From positions 173,050,040 to 173,114,039 of the forward strand of contig OZ018318.1 in assembly GCA_963969495.1 (NCBI GenBank): a stretch of 64,000 nt of DNA, in the 5' to 3' direction. Both the position numbers and the translations under genes were made by a program. The stretch is from Ceratothoa steindachneri (lineage: Eukaryota > Arthropoda > Malacostraca > Isopoda > Cymothoidae). Below, one piece after another: positions 46,079-58,990 of the stretch (positions are counted from its first letter, which is position 1; every line of letters begins with the position of its first letter). The notes under the pieces were generated by a model. The model ran no database searches. It was not told where the DNA came from and was given only the letters and a program-made list of their open reading frames with translations.

Positions 46079-46639
46079 GTGTCTGTTATTTTCCCTCGGC
46101 TAACCTTTCAAAACAAAGGAGCTTCAGCTGGAAATTTCAACCTTTTTTCGCTCATAATAAAAACGCGGATTTCTTTGAAATTTGTTGCATCAGAATCGTC
46201 GTTTTTACGCGTTAATACAAAGGCTCAATCCACTAAATTCGCCGCTGCCTCTCCAAATTGGAACCTTAGAGATTGTTGTTCCACCTGTTTTGGAAGTAGC
46301 GGTACGCTCTCTTGGCCTCAATACCCACCTCTTTTTTGGAATGGACTAGTCCGCCCCTTCCTATTCGAGTGGTTCATTTTAACATGCTTATTTATTCCCA
46401 CATTTTTCTTATCTGTACTTTTACGCACCAATAATTATTGGTGGATGTCAATTTACAGCATAAGAAACTATGTTACATCTGATATATCTAGGGTGTGGAC
46501 CTTCGAAGACCCAATGCCTTCCCCAAAATATAGGTGGCAATCATTCTTCCAAAGATTTTGCCTAACTCTACTTCACCACTTTATTCACAGATCTCAACCT
46601 ATAAACTGTTATTATCCAAAATCTAAAGGGATCCCTTAA
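46079..46639 (+). other. Unrecognised 186-codon open frame
   Basis: Among the longest open frames in the window, starting MSVIFPRLTFQNKGAS, with one hydrophobic helix-like segment (FEWFILTCLFIPTFFLSVLL) in the middle. No family is recognised, codon choice is not distinct from the surroundings, and it lacks obvious splice or repeat context. It may be chance. Confidence 0.2.
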
Positions 46640-47059
46640 TGTACTCACAGATAGTTTGTCTAGGAACCCGGTGGAAGAGCCCAGTGAGTCTTTGCAAATA
46701 ATCTGTATTATAGCTATGTAGTTTTAAATGAAGGTTTAGTGTCCACCGACTAATTATTCATACATTATATTTGTAAAATTGATAATCTGACAGCCTCTAT
46801 AACTGTCGTGATTAATTTTAGATTGTTTTCCTTTTTTTTGCATGTGATTCTTATGTCATACTACTCGGATTAATGTATCGAATATAATCATTTATTTCTT
46901 CGGTACTTAGACATCAGCTCTTAATTATTCAGGAGTTTCCTGTATACTACCGGTAATCCCTGTGTTTCTTTTACCGTCAAGATTATTTTATGTTGTTCTT
47001 GTATTCGTTGAATTCCGTTTTTTTTCTTTTATTGTGTTGTTCGTGTAGTCAATGTTAAA

Positions 47060-47890
47060 GGTATACATTATTCCTAGTTACACGTCAGAATAATGTCTTC
47101 CAAAACAGGTAGGGACGTAGAAGTCTAAATACCTCCATGCATTAGTACATACATAAATAACCCCACACAGTTGCATGCTCCCCCCCCTTATTCCAAATTC
47201 CCCTTTTCGCATTGAATCTCTTTTACGCCTTTTCGCGCCTTTGAGATAACCAAACTCGCGGCAGGCCACACAGGAAAATGTCTGCCTCAAAAGACACCTG
47301 CCAGCCGACGAAGGCGGCAGACGAAGGTCTTTTCGCACAACGATAAGAATTTTATAAAATCCAGTGCTCTCTCTCGATTTTTTCTCTTGAGGGAAATAAA
47401 AAAGGAAATTTTCCCTGGGGGCGGGAAGAAGATCTTGGACCTACGTTGTGTGTGGAGCTAGTCACACAGAGGAAACAGTTCGCCCGTTGCAAGGAAGAAG
47501 CTTCGGGGAGTTGGTTGTTGCCGTCACGGTACTTGTAGGTGCTAAACTTCTCGCCGACCCCCACCCCTTCAGAATCAGAGATTACACACTACCTTCCTTT
47601 GCGGATTAACCTAGAGGCAGCTAGGTATTCATTTTGGGCTACCCACTCCTGGTGCCAATAATCGGAACGGACACTTCGAGGAGAAGAATTCCGATTTGAG
47701 TCACAGCTTGACTCGTCTTCGCGATCCGGCCTAGGGTCATTATATCAGGACACCATTCAAGGACCTTGGGAACCTCGGATGACGGTGTTAAGTGGGAACA
47801 TCATTATAAGAAGAAGACATTCACCGTCATTCTCTAAATACTTACGAACTCCAAGGTATCGTTAAAGTGAATTATTTTCTCCCCTAAGTT
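47060..47890. other. GC-raised block, possible solo LTR
   Basis: This block has clearly higher GC than the flanks, short chance frames on both strands and a texture like the LTRs elsewhere in the window, but I cannot find matching TG and CA ends or a target duplication. 46640-47060 and 47890-48400 are AT-rich without features. Confidence 0.25.
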
Positions 47891-48403
47891 CACCAGTTTA
47901 ATCCTTAACTAGAATTCACATAATGAGATTGTATCCTCGAGTATTACAAATGATTAATTCAGTGCTTAATTCTGTAATATTATTCAATTCATTCTGTCGG
48001 GTGAAATTAAGACGAAAGCATCCTAGTAAATAGATTTCAAGAGTAATCCCCACGACATTATATAGACTTACCATTTCAGTGCGAAGATTAATCCTATTTA
48101 TACATATATATGCGTTTTCATATTTACAATTTATGTATATTAAAGTTTATTTTTGTATATGTGTATTTTAACTAATTTGGACGATCCTTTGGCAATTGAT
48201 AAGCAAACCACTCGGCTCAATTCTCGATATTACATAAGTCCACCATTGACTGTTTTTTACCAAGTGAAAACACACTCAGGGCATCATTATTTTAATTTTG
48301 ATCAAAAGGGAAGCACCAGGGTTATTCTTATTCACCGAAAGTGGCTACGGTAGGTGTATTGGCTACACTTCACCCTACTTTACCTTGGTGCGGAATTGAA
48401 ATA

Positions 48404-49249
48404 CGAGGGGCGGTCTTAAGTTTTGCGAATCGGTAGGGCAAAACAGAGGAAAGGGGATAGCTGTGTGTGGGGGTGTTAGGACAAGTTATGACAAGTCAGG
48501 ATCAGCAGCCGCATGATCCTGCCTCGTCTATTTAAAAAGCAGTAGTTGATCGCAGATCGTTAGTCACAAATCTTTCAACAATGGAGCAGGTTGAGCACCG
48601 CGCAGTGATTAAATTTTTGACCAAGGAATGCAAGAATGCAAAAGAGATCCATGAACGCATGGTTGCAGTGTACACCGTCACCGCCCCTTCCTATGCAACC
48701 ATTGCTCGCTGGAATAGGGAGTTACGCCATGGTCGTGACTCCCTTGAAGATGACCCCTGTCCAACGAGGACAGTGTGGCCCGTGTGGAAAGGATGATCCT
48801 CGAAAATCGACGGGTGAAGGTCGAAGAATCGAGCGAGAACTTGGAATATGACATGAAAGTGTTATCAACATCATCCACGACAATTTGGCCATGACCAAGG
48901 TCTTTGCCCGTTGGATCCCTAGAAACCTCACGCCCCATGATCGACTTCAACGTAGTCAAAGTCCACAAGGCCAGAGTTGCACAAGCTGCCCTGCGCGAGT
49001 TCGGATTCGAGGAGCTCCAGATCTGGCTCCCAGCGACTACTTTTTATTCCGCTAGCTCAAGGCTGAACTGCGTGGATGCCGGTTTGGGGACGATGAAGAT
49101 GTCCAGCTCGCCGTCCAGGAGTGGATTGAACAGCAGTCGGGAGATTTCTGGTTGTCGGGAATTCGAAGCCTCTGGGACAATAATAAAACACTTTTCTTCA
49201 TATCTCGTTTCCTTATACCCTAATTGCAAAACTTATTGACCGCCCTTCG
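48404..49249 (+). mobile_element. Internally deleted mariner, same family as 22.1 kb
   Basis: 846 bp between inverted repeats (left CGAGGGGCGGTC; right complement ending CGCCCTTCG), flanked by TA at 48402-48403 and 49250-49251. The frame starts MEQVEHRAVIKFLTKECKNA at 48581 and keeps the N-terminal DNA-binding half to ARWIPRNLTPHD. It then joins at GTCAAAGT/CCACAAGG (48955-48968) directly to the KVHKARVAQAALREFG region, losing the equivalent of 22684-23043 (360 bp) with the first two catalytic aspartates. DLAPSDYFLF is present in a shifted frame near 49030. The 3' end and inverted repeat are complete, so the copy could still have been moved in trans. Confidence 0.9.
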
Positions 49250-49299
49250 TAGATGCCAAGGAAGTGGGACTGGGATTGCCCACTCACTAACCCTAGACA

Positions 49300-49370
<71 letters not shown>
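49300..49370. repeat. (TA)n microsatellite
   Basis: About 70 bp of TA dinucleotides with CA interruptions at both ends, 50 bp after the mariner copy. Confidence 0.95.
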
Positions 49371-52300
49371 CCCTAACTCACTAGTAGTATATTTGTACAC
49401 CTTATGACTTTCATTATTGCGTAGAGTTATTTTAAATTTACCACAATTCATAAGTTTATTTTATTTCAAAATAAATTTTAGAGCGAACAGAGCGCGATCA
49501 TCTCGATTCTCATATATTTATTCCTTATCTAGTAAAGAACATTTTATTGTTGGATATTTCCATTTCACTTAGGCAACTTGGAGCTGCTAGATAAATTAAT
49601 CACTCAAATTATTATTTAAAAAAATAATGATTTTTTTATATGGTAGAGTCATCATGCTGGATAATGGGTTATGGCGACATGGATTCAAGTTACCTTATTT
49701 GCTTCGGATTTTATGATCTACGAATCGTCTATTTTCCCAATTTGATTAATTAAATTATAAAACACAGCCCAAATGCACCATTTCTGCTGGAACATTTTGA
49801 GTCGTTGTCTGCTAGCAACACGTTGTAGGAATAGTATGTAGTGTAGTTATTTGAATCTGAGCCATACGTCCTTAGGTATTATGCAAATCAGGATTTTGTT
49901 AAAGCGCATACGTTAACTCACTTATGAATTATGATAAGGAAGATAAAGAAACAGATGAATGAAGGAAGTAGTTAAAATATCCATTCTAAGTAATTCCATT
50001 CTTTAAAATGACGGCTAAAGTTCCTCCTTCAATTGACCCTTTTCCTAAACCTATGGAAGAAACAGAGGGGTCGTCTTTTTAGGAATGAGAAGGGTTAGCT
50101 ACCCCCAATTATGAAACTTCTCGTGTGTACCCTCACAAGTTTTGGATAGAAAAAACTAAATTAGTTGTATAAGCTCAGCTTCAAGAAATCCCAATTCCCA
50201 AAGCCTTTATTTGCCTTTAATAGATATATGAGCTGAAAATATATCCAGCTGAACCGCTTTTATAAAAGGAAGATCATAAAATTTGTGATGATTTTTAGTA
50301 TGAGATGATGGCATTAAGAGAATCTCGAAAACTGTTAAGTTAGAAACTTTTAATAACGATCAAAACATTTTTCCTTTGAATATATTACTTAAAATCATTA
50401 TTCGTTTTAAGTTTTGGTAGCCATCTAAAACCAATCAACCTATTCAATGCAACTCATCTAGGCATTTTACTTCAGAGTAATCAAGAGAAAAAACATGGTA
50501 GTAGAATAGTTGTAGAATATATTGGATGATAGCTTTAGAAATCGGCAAAATAATTATCTTCGCCATCGGCTTCAGACGGCTGCACAAAAGGATCGAGTTC
50601 CTTTCTCATGTCTTTCTCGTTGAATTTCAATAGAAATAATTTTAAAATCTAACCTCTTGAAATATGGGTATAGTTTACAGACAACTGACTGTTACTATAG
50701 GACAGGAAAAAATTATCAAAAGTAAAAGGTCACTCAAATTAATGGAGGACATTTTAGAATGTCCTCCAACAGAAATATCGATATTCATCAAATGGGAAAC
50801 TGAAAAGAAAAGAGAAACAAACAGCAGATTTAATAATGTTACCGGTAGTGGAAATTGGCATTTCCAGAAATAGTTAAGCGGAAATTTAAACTTCACCTAA
50901 AATAATTTTGTTAATCATTTTTGTGTAAGTAAGAGCCAAAATGTTAGCGTAACAATTGAGATCGTTTATACGAAATGAGGATCCGAATTCATATTAGAAT
51001 TTATCGTCCTCAGGTCAACAATGTGGAGAGCAAAATTTTATTAACTGGAGTTTATTCTTTTATTTGTCACGCCAAATCCCTGCCTAGATTGAATTGAAGC
51101 ACGTGGGCGTTGAACACATTTGCCCCTACTTTGCAGGATTAAAGAGTACTACCGAGAAGGTTTTTTCCCCTAATGTGTTTGAAAACTGGTTCAAGACAAA
51201 TCGCTACAAATTCTAATCTTTCTCATGTACTCTCGTTAAAATTATGACAAACCTTTTCTCGTAGGATGGACATTTTGCGCAGTTGGTTTTGGATACCTAC
51301 AAGAATTTCACCCAGATCTATTTTCCATTTACTGAGTATAGAGAGTTATTGATAAGATTTAAATACTTACCAGCCTCTCAATTATTCATGTTCTCCTTAT
51401 TATTGTCATTATTATTATCGTGTTAAATCTTTATTTCGATCTTAGAATCGATTACTCATCAAAACTTACATTCAAATTGACACGAGATAAATGTCCATCA
51501 GTAAATTGATTAGAACAAAGAATTTTACCTCACAAGTTATAATTTAAAATTAGTAAATTTGATTCTTTTACACAAAATGCCTTCTCCACAACCCTAGATT
51601 TCCATCTAAAGAAGTGGCACGATTTTAAATTCTAACAATTGAGCGTGTCAAAATCTTCTTAACAAATAAATACTTATTGACCTAATTATTCAATTATTAA
51701 CATATAACCAAACCAAATAACAAATTATGATAACCTTATTTTTAATAATATTCCTTCACTTAAACAATTTACACATAGATTCTTTTTTGTTACAATCTTG
51801 AGTGCAGTCTATGAAGAGAGCTACGGTCATTGAGGAGTACTTCTGGTATTAAGCGAACAAAAATCTTTGTCCCTTGCCATAAAAAATAATGTGTTTTCGA
51901 AAGGAAAGATGAGATAGGATGAGTAAAAAGAAAAATATATATGTAAAAAGTGGATAGAAGATTGACAGGAGTTTGAAAAAATTAAGAGAAGGGAGTATTT
52001 AACGCGTTGCAATGATTATATAGACATGATTCCCTCAGAAAGCATCATGTTAATGGTCATTTTATTAGGCAACCGATTAAGACGTCTAACTACACAGGAG
52101 CGAGAGTATCCTAACCCCTGATTGCAGGATGTTCAATAGAAAAATGAGCGAAAAGTATGAGAAGAAAATCTGTTGAGTGGTCGGTTAGTTTCCTTAAACC
52201 ACCAGGCTAAACATTTAAGCTCAGTAGTTAAGTGAATTTAGTAAGAAATAACTTTTTCACAAATATTTGTAGGCCAGATTGTCATGAAAATAATAAAAAT

Positions 52301-53800
52301 AGAAAAGTGAAAGCGAAAATGTTCCTCAAGTCGTGTTGTATCATAGCGATCGCATAGTCTCTCCGTGGACCGCTGATGCTCTTCATGCCGTTGATTCCAT
52401 GGAATATCCTTTTCCCCCATAAACTCCAGGCACGCTCAGGATAAGCCACTTCTCTTTCCCTCCGAATACACCCTCAAGGGACTTAACTTCGCTGAAATCA
52501 TAATCGGTGCTCCAACTAGCTACGGTTAGTGGCGACGATCTTGGTCAGAGGAGTCCTCTGCAGCAAAAGCTCTCCACAGAACAGAGGAATTACCAATTTC
52601 TGGGACTATGTTTCAACCTCATCTTTCTCATTATTTCTCCATGGATGGAAATATGGTAATTTTAAAATCCAGAGAGGACAAACAAGGTGCTCAAACATCA
52701 AATTTCTTACGCCCATTGATGTAAAGTGGTAAAGTGCTGTTTACGAAACTTCTTCGAATTTGACACATAATTTTGCCAGCCATTTCGCCAAATTGTATGC
52801 TACTGAACTTTGCTCTGTCCTATAAAAGGAGCCTCTCTTTAGTACACCCATTCGTAAATTAATCCAGATACACCAAATTAGTAATTATTGAATCATTCTC
52901 TCGTTTATTACCTCTATTAATCCGCAGGAAAAATAAATTCTTAAGTAAATCAGCCTCATATTTTACTGCCGACCATTTCCTATTGAATCTTAATTATCTC
53001 TCTTTGCAGCGAGAGTCGCTATCTCCTGTTGTCTGCTTCGACACGAATTTTCTTCCCCATCAAAGGTTGATTTCTCACTTAAGTGAAAGAGGTATTGGTG
53101 CAGGTTCTGTGCTATGATCTTGATCATGGATGATATAGAAATCAATAAGTGAAATGGATAATAGAAAGTTGCTAGAATGCATTAACTCGAATACTTTGTC
53201 GCAACTTGCGAAATTTATTCAATAAGTTACCTCTAAATATGTAATAAAAATTGGAGGTGTTCTCACATTTTGCATCATTTTTGGCTCCTCGAATTGATGA
53301 TATATATTATAATAACGTCTTACTTTTAAACCAAATCGTAATACTTTAGGTATAAAAACTATCTATTTATAAAATTGATGTTTACTTTAATCTATCCGAA
53401 ATTATATTTTCTCCTAAATTGAATAAATTCATAACTTACACTAATTACATCAATTTAGTGTGAAATATCAGCCTTATTTGCTAGGAAAAGAAATAGAAAT
53501 AATAAAAAAATAACGATTATTTTATTAAAGTGGCAATCATTTTAAACACAATTTTAGACCCCTTGAAATATTAATCTAATAATACATGAAGCAATTTGCA
53601 GATGGCTGCTACCCTTAGGGGATATTTATACAGGGTGTTTAGTATATAAAGAATGTAACAAAACTTAAATAAATTATTTTAAATAATTAATATTGTCGTA
53701 GAATTTCTCATAGTCTGGTCCAATAATATTCTAGTCCTTGATCTGGACACACCGCTTTTGTTTAAGTCGCTCTGGTATTGACCCTATGACTCAATCTACG

Positions 53801-53803
<3 letters not shown>
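49371..53803. other. AT-rich spacer, no supported gene
   Basis: I find no exon or repeat boundary. At 52821-52829 TATAAAAGG stands in a locally GC-richer setting and could be a TATA box, but no first exon follows that I can identify. Confidence 0.4.

Positions 53804-53852
<49 letters not shown>
53804..53852. repeat. (AT)n microsatellite
   Basis: About 48 bp of AT dinucleotides, 85 bp before the LTR-like block. Confidence 0.95.
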
Positions 53853-53854
<2 letters not shown>

Positions 53855-53937
53855 GGCTTTAATTCATAGTTAACGTGCGAAAGCTGGTTAGAGGCGGGTT
53901 GTTCCGTAGCCAGGATTCTCACTATAAAAGTCGCACT

Positions 53938-54899
53938 TGTTACAAGGGGGAGGTTTGTGATTGTTGAATTCTAAGAGTGCATAATACAGGTTGAATAAAT
54001 TAGCCGAAGGGAGTCTTAATTATAGTCTTGCCCAGGGTACGTAAAAAAGAAGGAGCCACAAATAAACACACGTACAAAAAATAAACTTTACACAAATATA
54101 ATAATAGCAATAGTTAAACGGGCCAAATCAAGGATTAAATATTAAACACTGACGTTAAGCGTTTAGATTTATAATGACTCAATGGGAGTATCAATCACTG
54201 TTAATTAAATAAGTAATTTAAGAATAGAGGGACACTGGGTTTACAGATTACCATTAATTGTGATGGATTGGAGAGACGACTACTTAGGTCCAGACGGGGT
54301 GGTTCGGGTGGCGTTAACACGAGTTCTCGGGGAGAGGGGGGATAAGACGACGGGTTCGGGGCTGCTGGCTGCAGTTCCGGTTAGGTCACTCCTAACTGGA
54401 TGTGACACTAACAAATAATAACTTCCAGTAACTATTTGGATGTTCCTTTTCTTTCTCAAGTTACGTTGAGCAACAGAGAGTATTCTTCTAATCACAGACT
54501 CTGGGGGCGGGATTTAATTCTGGAACACTTTGAGACAGCGACCAAGTTGACTCGACGGCGCGTTAGCAGTCGATACGTTACGGCAACGACTCTTGTTCAA
54601 CTAGAGGGGTACGCGCGTAGGTTTGGGACACTGGTATAGAGGGATGAACGGTGTTATTATTTATACCAAGGATTGTGGGAAATCGAGAGGGAGATTTCAT
54701 TCACGACAATTCGCCTATCGCAGCGCCTTCTGGACAATCTCCATGGTATCATAAAAAAGGCAAATAGAATTTAGGCTTCTCTGTGAGATAGGCCTTCTTT
54801 CGTCAGACTTCCTGTCGACAGTTGGGGGAAGGGGGGGGGAGGAGACAAAGGTTAACACAAACGACAAATTTCTTTCGTTCCCACGATTGTCTGGCGGCA
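53938..54899 (-). repeat. LTR-like block related to the 31-kb element
   Basis: It begins TGTTACAAGGGGGAGG, with TTCTAAGAGTGC about 30 bp in, as in both LTRs of the 31-kb element. Inside, TTGACTCGACGGCGCGTTAG near 54547 matches TTGACTCACGGCGCGTGCCG near 31524. Its far end has the G-rich run and CGATTGTC...GGCA resembling the ending at 36268-36295. Overall similarity is patchy, so it is a diverged relative. The palindrome array is not obvious here. No target duplication is found. Confidence 0.5.
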
Positions 54900-55160
54900 T
54901 GCGAGTATGTACGCTCTATACCCTCGCAAATATTAATGTTTAATGTTCTTAATTTCTACCAATAGATATATCTCCAAAATAATCCTATGAAGCTTAGAAC
55001 ATGAATTTCTCCAAAGGTTAACACAAACGACAAATTTCTTTCGTTCCCACGATTGTCTGGCGGCATGCGAGTATGTACGCTCTATACCCTCGCAAATATT
55101 AACGTTTAATGTTCTTAATTTCTACCAATAGATATATCTCCAAAATAATGAATTTCTCCA
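54847..55160. repeat. 166-bp tandem duplication
   Basis: The segment 54847-55012 is repeated from 55013, with only scattered differences and one 20-bp gap (CCTATGAAGCTTAGAACAT is missing from the second unit). It includes the end of the LTR-like block. Confidence 0.9.
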
Positions 55161-55438
55161 CCTGAGTTTCGTTAGAGAAAGAACGCCAAGATAAAGATAA
55201 TTCATCCCTTTTAATTTAGCATAAAAACGAGTAAAAATAAAATGTATATAGAACATAGATCCTTCTTCTGTGTTAAAATGTGAGGACTTCAAGAATTAAA
55301 TTTCGGGCTTCTTTAAAAGGAATGTAAAATCATTTTTAGATCACCTTGTCTCCTCGGCTGGCTTCTTGCTCTTTTGAGTGAACCTTAACCCACAGGTGTC
55401 CGAGGGAATCGCAGTTCTTCTGGTTTGTTGCGAAGTCT

Positions 55439-56010
55439 TCAGTCATGAACTCCTTGAATTCCCACTGAACGTGAGGTTTCTGGGGGAGAGAGCATCTTTG
55501 AATCGATTACCACTTGCGAACGGGTAACCACGGGTTGGGCCACGGAGTTGGAAGAGACGCGCGGGCACTGGCTAATGAGGACGGAACAGAATTTTGTAGG
55601 GGCTGCTTCTACTTCTTCCCAGCAAGTGAAGTACGCACAAGCGACTTCACTTGCAAATTTATCGATGGAGAATCGATTGGCGCGCCCCAAGTATTCGTGC
55701 ACGACGGCGAATCTATTATGGTCCTGGCATACTGGGGGAAGCAGCTTGTCCGACACCTTTATGTAGGTGCAACCGGTATCTCTCACAAGAGTTGAAACAC
55801 GGCAGCCATTTATCGTTCCAGATTCGAAATTAATTCCTTCAGGGGTATTCCCAAACAAGAAGTTTACCTGGTGGCCGCAGGGACTTGAGGTGCTCGGGGG
55901 AGGAGAAAATTCCGAATGTGTTGACGGAGGCACAGATCTAGTGTACCTGGTGATAAGAGTTCGTTTTTACGTGACCATCCACGCTACAGGAAAAACAAAT
56001 GATGTGTCTC
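55439..56010 (-). pseudogene. Gypsy protease and zinc-knuckle remnant
   Basis: The minus strand at about 55997-55956 encodes CFSCSVDGHVKTNS, a CCHC nucleocapsid knuckle whose last cysteine is serine. In another frame 55439-55933 carries NGCRVSTLVRDTGCTY, the DTG active site of a retroviral-type aspartic protease, and KVSDKLLPP after it. The order gag, knuckle, protease fits Ty3/gypsy. Coding similarity fades before 55340 and no RT follows, so pol has been lost. GC is higher than the flanks. Confidence 0.8.
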
Positions 56011-56056
56011 CTGGGGAAAAATGACGTAGGGGGCCTGAAGAGAACGGTTTTACATC

Positions 56057-56602
56057 CTAGTGTTCGGACGAAAGTAATGGTTTCGGCTTCGACGGCCCAA
56101 TTACCTTGACAAACATCTCTCCATTTTGCGGGATGAATTTACCTTGGTTTGGCTTAGGTTTTGAGGAAAGGGGGGTCGTTTTCTTTCCTTTTTTCGGATA
56201 AAGGTTGTAGCTTGCTGAATAAATGTTGGCCTCTTCTGGGCACTCCTTGAATGTGAAGCACCGCCGGTCTTTTACGGAAGATCTGACTTCAGCCGGAAGT
56301 GAAGCCAACAACCGTTCTCTCAGGAAGAAGTCAACGAAGGCATCATAGTCATGTGTGATTTTAGAAGCATCGAGCCAAAAGTTGAGGTGACGCTGGAGGG
56401 TGTACCCAAATTCATGGTATGTTTGTCGTGGTTGAAGACAGGCATGGTTGAATTTGGATCGTTTTAAGTCCGGCGTTATGTTATATGCCGCCAGTAATTT
56501 CGATTTTAAGGTCGTATAATCTATTGTTGTCCCTGAGGGAAGTGATATGAATATATCTCGTGACTTCCCTTGCACCTTAAATGTGTTAAATAATGTAGAC
56601 AT
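56057..56602 (-). pseudogene. Gypsy gag (capsid) fragment
   Basis: An open minus frame of 181 codons: LFNTFKVQGKSRDIFISLP, LLAAYNITPDLKRSKFNHA, RQTYHEFGYTLQRHLNFWL, FFLRERLLASLPAEVR, then a basic proline/lysine tail (YPKKGKKTTPLSSKPKP). This matches the retrotransposon gag/SCAN-like capsid fold: helices with a YHEF-type motif and a REQLL-like block (here RERLL). The frame ends at a stop just before the zinc-knuckle region. The N-terminus may be incomplete. It belongs with the protease remnant immediately downstream. Confidence 0.8.
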
Positions 56603-56639
56603 TTTATGGCGTTGACCAACTTTGAGGAAAGCAGCACAA

Positions 56640-57044
56640 AAAAGATGGATTATTTAGACGTACAAGGGAAGTGATGGTAGGCTTTGACGGACCTTACGAT
56701 TCTTCACTTAAAAAAAACAAACAAGCACAGCGATAATTATTTCGCAGGGCGCGAATTCTTAATTATACTCGCAATGTGCCTTGAAACCAGAAATAATGCA
56801 ATAAATTTATAATTGGTATCTATTAAGATTTTTCGTCGGATGAGGCATAAATAAAGTACTTTAAAGAAACAAAAAATGTGATAGTCGGCTTAGAAAACCC
56901 ATAATCTTTATGAATTTGGAAGAAATTGTCTGCATTAGAGTGGAAGAAAGAGCAAGAAATGGAATTGAAAGTATCTTAGCGGCCGAACCAAATGGTATGG
57001 GGACTTTTACAAATTTCATGGAAAATGGAGTAAAATCAATGCAA
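56640..57044. other. Spacer, nothing recognised
   Basis: This may include the 5' leader of the gypsy remnant. No LTR copy matching the left side is visible. Confidence 0.4.
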
Positions 57045-57985
57045 ACAGAAGTATATATTTTATTTTTCAACATAATCTCCATTGAGATCAACACACTTTG
57101 GCAAGCGATGATAGCATCCATTTAAACCATTTATATTAAACTAAGAAGTTAAACCAGGTCTTTTACCATCATAAACAGAATAAAAACAAGTAATCTTTGT
57201 TTTTGAAAGTTTTGGAACAAAAAAGTTGGAAAAGGATAGGGAGGACTTTGAGGTATGTAAGATTAACTCCCGAACATAATTTTGCAAAATTGTCTTTTTC
57301 AAAGAAGTTGAATGAGTATGGCGTTATCGTGACGATAAAGGACGATTCAGTGAAGTTTTCCGGTGCACTTTTCAGATCATATTGATACCCTGTTGATGGT
57401 TGCTCAAGATACTTTTCTAATAGTCGGCTTTGACGGTTTTCACCCTTCGAAAGAGTGAACAAGTAAATCACCTTCAGTTTTTCCTCAAAACATTTCTCAT
57501 TTCAGTTCCTCCTGATTGTTCAGCCTTTACTTTGATGGGTAATTTTTCCCTCTTGTAACCATTGCTTAGATTGCTCCTTCTTTTTCAGATCATATTAATA
57601 AATACAATTCTCATCTCCGGAACATTTCTTTGCATAAAATTCAAGGGACCTTTATCCCTCCTGTTCAAACTTGACGTGAAAAACTAGCTCTCTTCTCCAG
57701 CTAAAATTCATGAAACAGTTTTGGAACCTCTCGAGCAGAAAACTTACTGACGTTCAATACATCGGCAAAGATGGAATAAACTGAACATGCAAATATTTCC
57801 AATTTTCCTGTTATCATTTACAATTATTTGACTTTCTTCTTCAATATCTTACTGATATTAATTGTCTGCCACTGTGACTGTCGTCCTCAATCTCCTGTCT
57901 GCTATCCAGAAAGCGATTTATTTATATATATAGACAGTATGTTTTGGCTGCACTCTCTCCATAACCTTTATTAATGCATTAATAA
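57045..57985 (-). pseudogene. Heavily decayed mariner remnant
   Basis: Minus-strand pieces in mariner order: an EIEDDSHSGRQ block near 57880 (compare DD-SGRP), FEQEG then CSGDENCIY and KKKEQSKQWLQ near 57650-57560 (first catalytic site TGDE changed to SGDE), and the C-terminal LPKCVDLNGDYVEK with its stop at about 57060-57110. The stretch 57150-57490 between them does not read as mariner and has its own 100-codon minus frame, so it may be inserted or rearranged sequence. No clear inverted repeats. Confidence 0.6.
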
Positions 57986-58988
57986 TCTCACTTTCCCACG
58001 AACGGAGCTTGACCGGGAAATTGTATGATCTTGCTTCAACTTTGATGGAATCCATGATATAACTACGAGGTCCAAATTTAAAGTGCTGCTATGTCATTAA
58101 AAATGATGCAAAGTAATTTTTGTGTACGTTTCTAATATCAAATAAAGAAAGTTTTAAAAAATGTGATTAGAAATTTCAGTGGGTATCCGATTTTCTTGTA
58201 ATATTCGTTTTCTTTGATCTAGTTATGTATCCGGTGTAGACATTTTAGGTTTTTAGATATTGTGGAACTATTTATAAATCTCTTTCTCAAACTTAGAAAC
58301 TGAGGCGCTGTCAAGTGCTAGCGATGGTAGGGTAATTATATATTTGAGTAAACCTATACGAGAAAAATTTCTGCTATATCGCAATGGAAAAATCTCTTAT
58401 TAACAAGTTTGATTCAATTATTACTTGTTAGCCTCCCCTCCCTATTATCTACCTAAAAACGAAACCCAAAATTTATATTACTATGTCAAGGGATTTCCGC
58501 AAGAGCAGATTAAGATTCTTCGAGTGTATTATATAGTTTAAATCTAAACTAAGGTATTAATTTTGTTCCTTTATTTTTCAGTAATCCTAATGTAGTAACG
58601 TTATTTTGTACATGAGGCGACTAAAGTTGAACTTATTCCGATTACTTTGCCATAGAACGTGTTTTAGCTTTCAATATGAAAAAACTAGTTTAAAGAATGC
58701 ATTGTTCGTTTTGATACTAGGCAGACAATAGCCAATTCTTCCCCCAGAAAGATGCTAGGATGAAGCTAGTGATTGAATGTAAAACTCATATATGAATAAG
58801 TAAAGAAAACATCTTATTATATAGCAATACCTAATACCCTATCAAATGGAATTAAAAAATAAATTTACTTCATAAACTGGACAAAGGTTTACCGCGAACA
58901 TTAACAAATATTGTCTTTGCCCAAACAGAACAAACGCTATGGATTGTGGCTGCTAATAGGTAAGGAACTTCTAGTAAAAAACAGAATT
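57986..58988. other. AT-rich spacer, nothing recognised
   Basis: No supported feature. Confidence 0.5.
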
Positions 58989-58990
58989 TA

